Positions 5,321 to 6,858 of a DNA stretch of 6,858 bases are shown piece after piece. The notes under the pieces were generated by a model. The model had not been told where the DNA came from. It searched no databases and was given only the letters and a program-made list of their open reading frames with translations. The translations under genes and the position numbers were made by a program. Where the stretch lies: contig NZ_CALJRX010000254.1 of assembly GCF_937976265.1 (NCBI RefSeq), positions 1 to 6,858 of the forward strand, in the 5' to 3' direction. Positions within the stretch are counted from its first letter, which is position 1. The number at the start of each line of letters is the position of its first letter. The stretch comes from an uncultured Haemophilus sp. GTDB lineage: Bacteria > Pseudomonadota > Gammaproteobacteria > Enterobacterales > Pasteurellaceae.

Positions 5321-5908
5321 ATGGAAAATTGCTCAATCAAGCCTACTGAATTATCGCATTGTCAGCTCACTGAGTTACATCATCTGCCCAAAGGCTCCTT
5401 CTTGTATCAACAAGGTGAGGTGGCACATGAGTTTTATTATGTGCAAGCAGGCTTGATTGGCTTATTTCATACCCTTGAAAATGGCAAGGAAAGCTTGGTG
5501 CGGTTATATTCCAAAGGGGATTATTTTGGTTTCCGAACCTTATTCTCCATGACGGATAAACACTATCATTGCAATGCGAAAGTCTTAATTGATGCAGAGA
5601 TTACTCGCATCAAACCTGAAGTAGTGAGCGAGTTTTTTACGCATAATACAGTGATGAGCCAATGTTTATTGCAGATCTTGGCAGATGAACTACGCGAAGC
5701 CGAAGAGCGTTTAGCTAAAAGTGCCTATTTACGTACTTTAGATCGCGTGATGGATAGTTTGTATTTCCTCAAACAACATTTTCCTGATTATAATTGGACA
5801 TATCGTGAAATTGCAGAATATGCCGGCTGTGAAACCGAAACCGCCATTCGTATTGCGAAAGAACTCAAACAAAACGGAGCATTAGACCGAATATCTGGTC
5901 ATAAATAA
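5321..5908 (+). CDS. CRP/FNR-family transcriptional regulator, ligand unknown
   Basis: This 195-residue regulator has an N-terminal cNMP-binding-like beta barrel (about 20-110), a dimer helix (about 111-137) and a C-terminal winged helix. The recognition helix G169-C-E-T-E-T-A-I-R177 aligns with CRP residues 177-185. The Glu and Arg that read the TGA core are kept (E173, R177), but CRP Arg180 is Thr172. The barrel lacks the cAMP cassette: the stretch 66-86 has FGFRTLF and YHCNA where CRP has GEL and the Arg-Ser pair, so cAMP binding is unlikely. Cysteines (4, 14, 84, 115, 170) do not form the FNR iron-sulfur pattern. It is about 14 residues shorter than CRP at the wing end. A ribosome site (AAGGA, 5311-5315) precedes the ATG. 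Lying within the operon between sulfatase and maturase, it is probably a local regulator; its ligand and targets are not shown. Confidence 0.88.
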   Translation: MENCSIKPTELSHCQLTELHHLPKGSFLYQQGEVAHEFYYVQAGLIGLFHTLENGKESLVRLYSKGDYFGFRTLFSMTDKHYHCNAKVLIDAEITRIKPEVVSEFFTHNTVMSQCLLQILADELREAEERLAKSAYLRTLDRVMDSLYFLKQHFPDYNWTYREIAEYAGCETETAIRIAKELKQNGALDRISGHK

Positions 5909-5929
5909 TGTTGTAACAAAGGATGGTTG

Positions 5930-6858
5930 ATGTCTGTTTTTCCTCCACAAACTCATTTTCACTTAATGGCGAAACCAAGCAGTTTTCACTGTAACATTCA
6001 GTGTGAATATTGTTTCTATTTGGAAAAATCAGAACAGTTTGGGCAACATGCACCTTTTATGTCGAAAGACACCTTAAAGCATTACGTCAAAAACTATATC
6101 CAATCTCACGCTGGCAATGTGGTTGAATTCGCTTGGCAAGGTGGTGAACCCACTCTTTTAGGCTTAGATTTTTATCGACAAGCCGTTGAATATCAGCAGG
6201 AATTTGCTCAAGGTAAACAGATCACAAATGCCTTTCAAACCAATGGTATCGCACTTAATCAGCAATGGGCTGCATTTTTCAAACAGCATCATTTTCTCAT
6301 TGGGCTTTCTATTGACGGTTTAAGTGCTGTGCATAATCGTTATCGAATTTCAGGTAACGGTAATCCCACCTTTGAAAAAACCGTGAAAGCATTAAATTTA
6401 CTTCAAGAATATGGCGTGGAATTTAATACGCTTACCGTCATTAATGATCAAAACTGGCAAAAAGGAAGAGAAACTTATTTAGCGCTCAAACAGCTTGGCT
6501 CGACTTATATGCAGTTTATTCCTATTGTCGAACGTCATGCTCAAACACAATCTGTAACTGATTTCTCGATACCATCAGAAGGTTATGGGCAATTTCTTGT
6601 GAATGTATTTCATGAATGGTATGAGCATGATGTAGGAAAAATTTATGTGTCACAGTTTGATAATCTGCTTGGGCAATGGCTTGGTTATCCTTCCACAACT
6701 TGTGTTCATCAACCTACTTGCGGGCAATCGCTTGTCACGGAAGCCAATGGCGATGTATATACTTGCGATCATTTTGTGTATCCCGAATACAAGGTCGGCA
6801 ATTTAACTCAACAACCTTTAACCGAGATTGTGCTTTCCAGTAAACAGCAGCAATTCGG
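5930..6858 (+). CDS. anaerobic sulfatase-maturating enzyme (radical SAM, SPASM), 3' truncated by window
   Basis: This enzyme oxidises the sulfatase active-site Cys (or Ser) to formylglycine without oxygen, using S-adenosylmethionine and iron-sulfur clusters. 309 residues are visible in one open frame to the window edge; relatives run about 370-410. The radical SAM cluster motif is C21-x3-C25-x2-C28, followed by WQGGEPT (69-75), the SAM-binding GGE motif. SPASM cysteines C258, C264 and C279 match the first auxiliary-cluster cysteines of the Clostridium perfringens enzyme with a constant offset of 3, as I recall its numbering. D280 then falls on that enzyme's proposed catalytic base. The other auxiliary cysteines lie outside the window. 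The ATG at 5930 has AAAGGA at 5918-5923, and the gene follows the regulator by 21 bases. Its obvious partner is the sulfatase two genes upstream (Cys49). Confidence 0.93.
   Translation, partial: MSVFPPQTHFHLMAKPSSFHCNIQCEYCFYLEKSEQFGQHAPFMSKDTLKHYVKNYIQSHAGNVVEFAWQGGEPTLLGLDFYRQAVEYQQEFAQGKQITNAFQTNGIALNQQWAAFFKQHHFLIGLSIDGLSAVHNRYRISGNGNPTFEKTVKALNLLQEYGVEFNTLTVINDQNWQKGRETYLALKQLGSTYMQFIPIVERHAQTQSVTDFSIPSEGYGQFLVNVFHEWYEHDVGKIYVSQFDNLLGQWLGYPSTTCVHQPTCGQSLVTEANGDVYTCDHFVYPEYKVGNLTQQPLTEIVLSSKQQQF

Noticed and set aside
5908..5916. ATG overlapping the regulator stop codon
   Set aside because: It meets a stop after two codons; the maturase frame begins at 5930 with its own ribosome site.
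5865..6053. Antisense frame across the regulator-maturase junction
   Set aside because: It covers the maturase start and its CxxxCxxC motif on the other strand, and shows no ribosome site or domain.
1..6858. CRISPR arrays, insertion sequences, or simple-repeat phase-variation tracts
   Set aside because: I saw no direct repeat arrays, transposase genes, terminal inverted repeats or long tandem short repeats. All genes are intact apart from the truncations at the window edges.

Overview
The window looks like a chromosomal segment of a Haemophilus-type Pasteurellaceae, with H. parainfluenzae or a close relative as the best guess. The DNA is AT-rich, and it carries four perfect copies of the 9-base Haemophilus-type DNA uptake core AAGTGCGGT with the expected AT-rich flanks. 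The protein sequences read as gamma-proteobacterial. Species is an inference; no search could be run.

Layout. Bases 1-143 hold the 3' part of a tRNA-Asp and a complete tRNA-Trp, a pair that often closes a ribosomal RNA operon. A short AT-rich gap with a plausible promoter leads to mazG (243-1025, +). A strong hairpin terminator is shared with a convergent TauE/SafE-family membrane exporter (1066-1860, -). A 213-base divergent control region (1861-2073) follows. It contains one perfect CRP-type operator and two further palindromes of the form TATGA-N6-TCATA. From there four + strand genes run with gaps of 49, 39 and 21 bases: a YidK-like sodium/solute symporter (2074-3786), a YidJ-like cytoplasmic Cys-type sulfatase (3836-5281), a short CRP/FNR-family regulator (5321-5908) and a radical-SAM anaerobic sulfatase maturase that runs off the window (5930 to beyond 6858).

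How the genes fit together (inference). The symporter would import a small, probably sulfated, organic compound. The sulfatase has no signal peptide and would cleave the sulfate ester in the cytoplasm. It depends on oxidation of Cys49 to formylglycine, which the maturase encoded two genes downstream can do without oxygen. The divergent TauE/SafE protein could expel a sulfur oxyanion. The regulator keeps the Glu and Arg that read TGA in CRP/FNR half-sites but lacks CRP's cAMP pocket, FNR's cysteine cluster and the CRP arginine that reads the first G of TGTGA. That fits the TATGA palindromes being its own operators, beside a CRP site that would add catabolite control. The substrate cannot be read from the sequence. 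mazG and the tRNAs are ordinary housekeeping neighbours.
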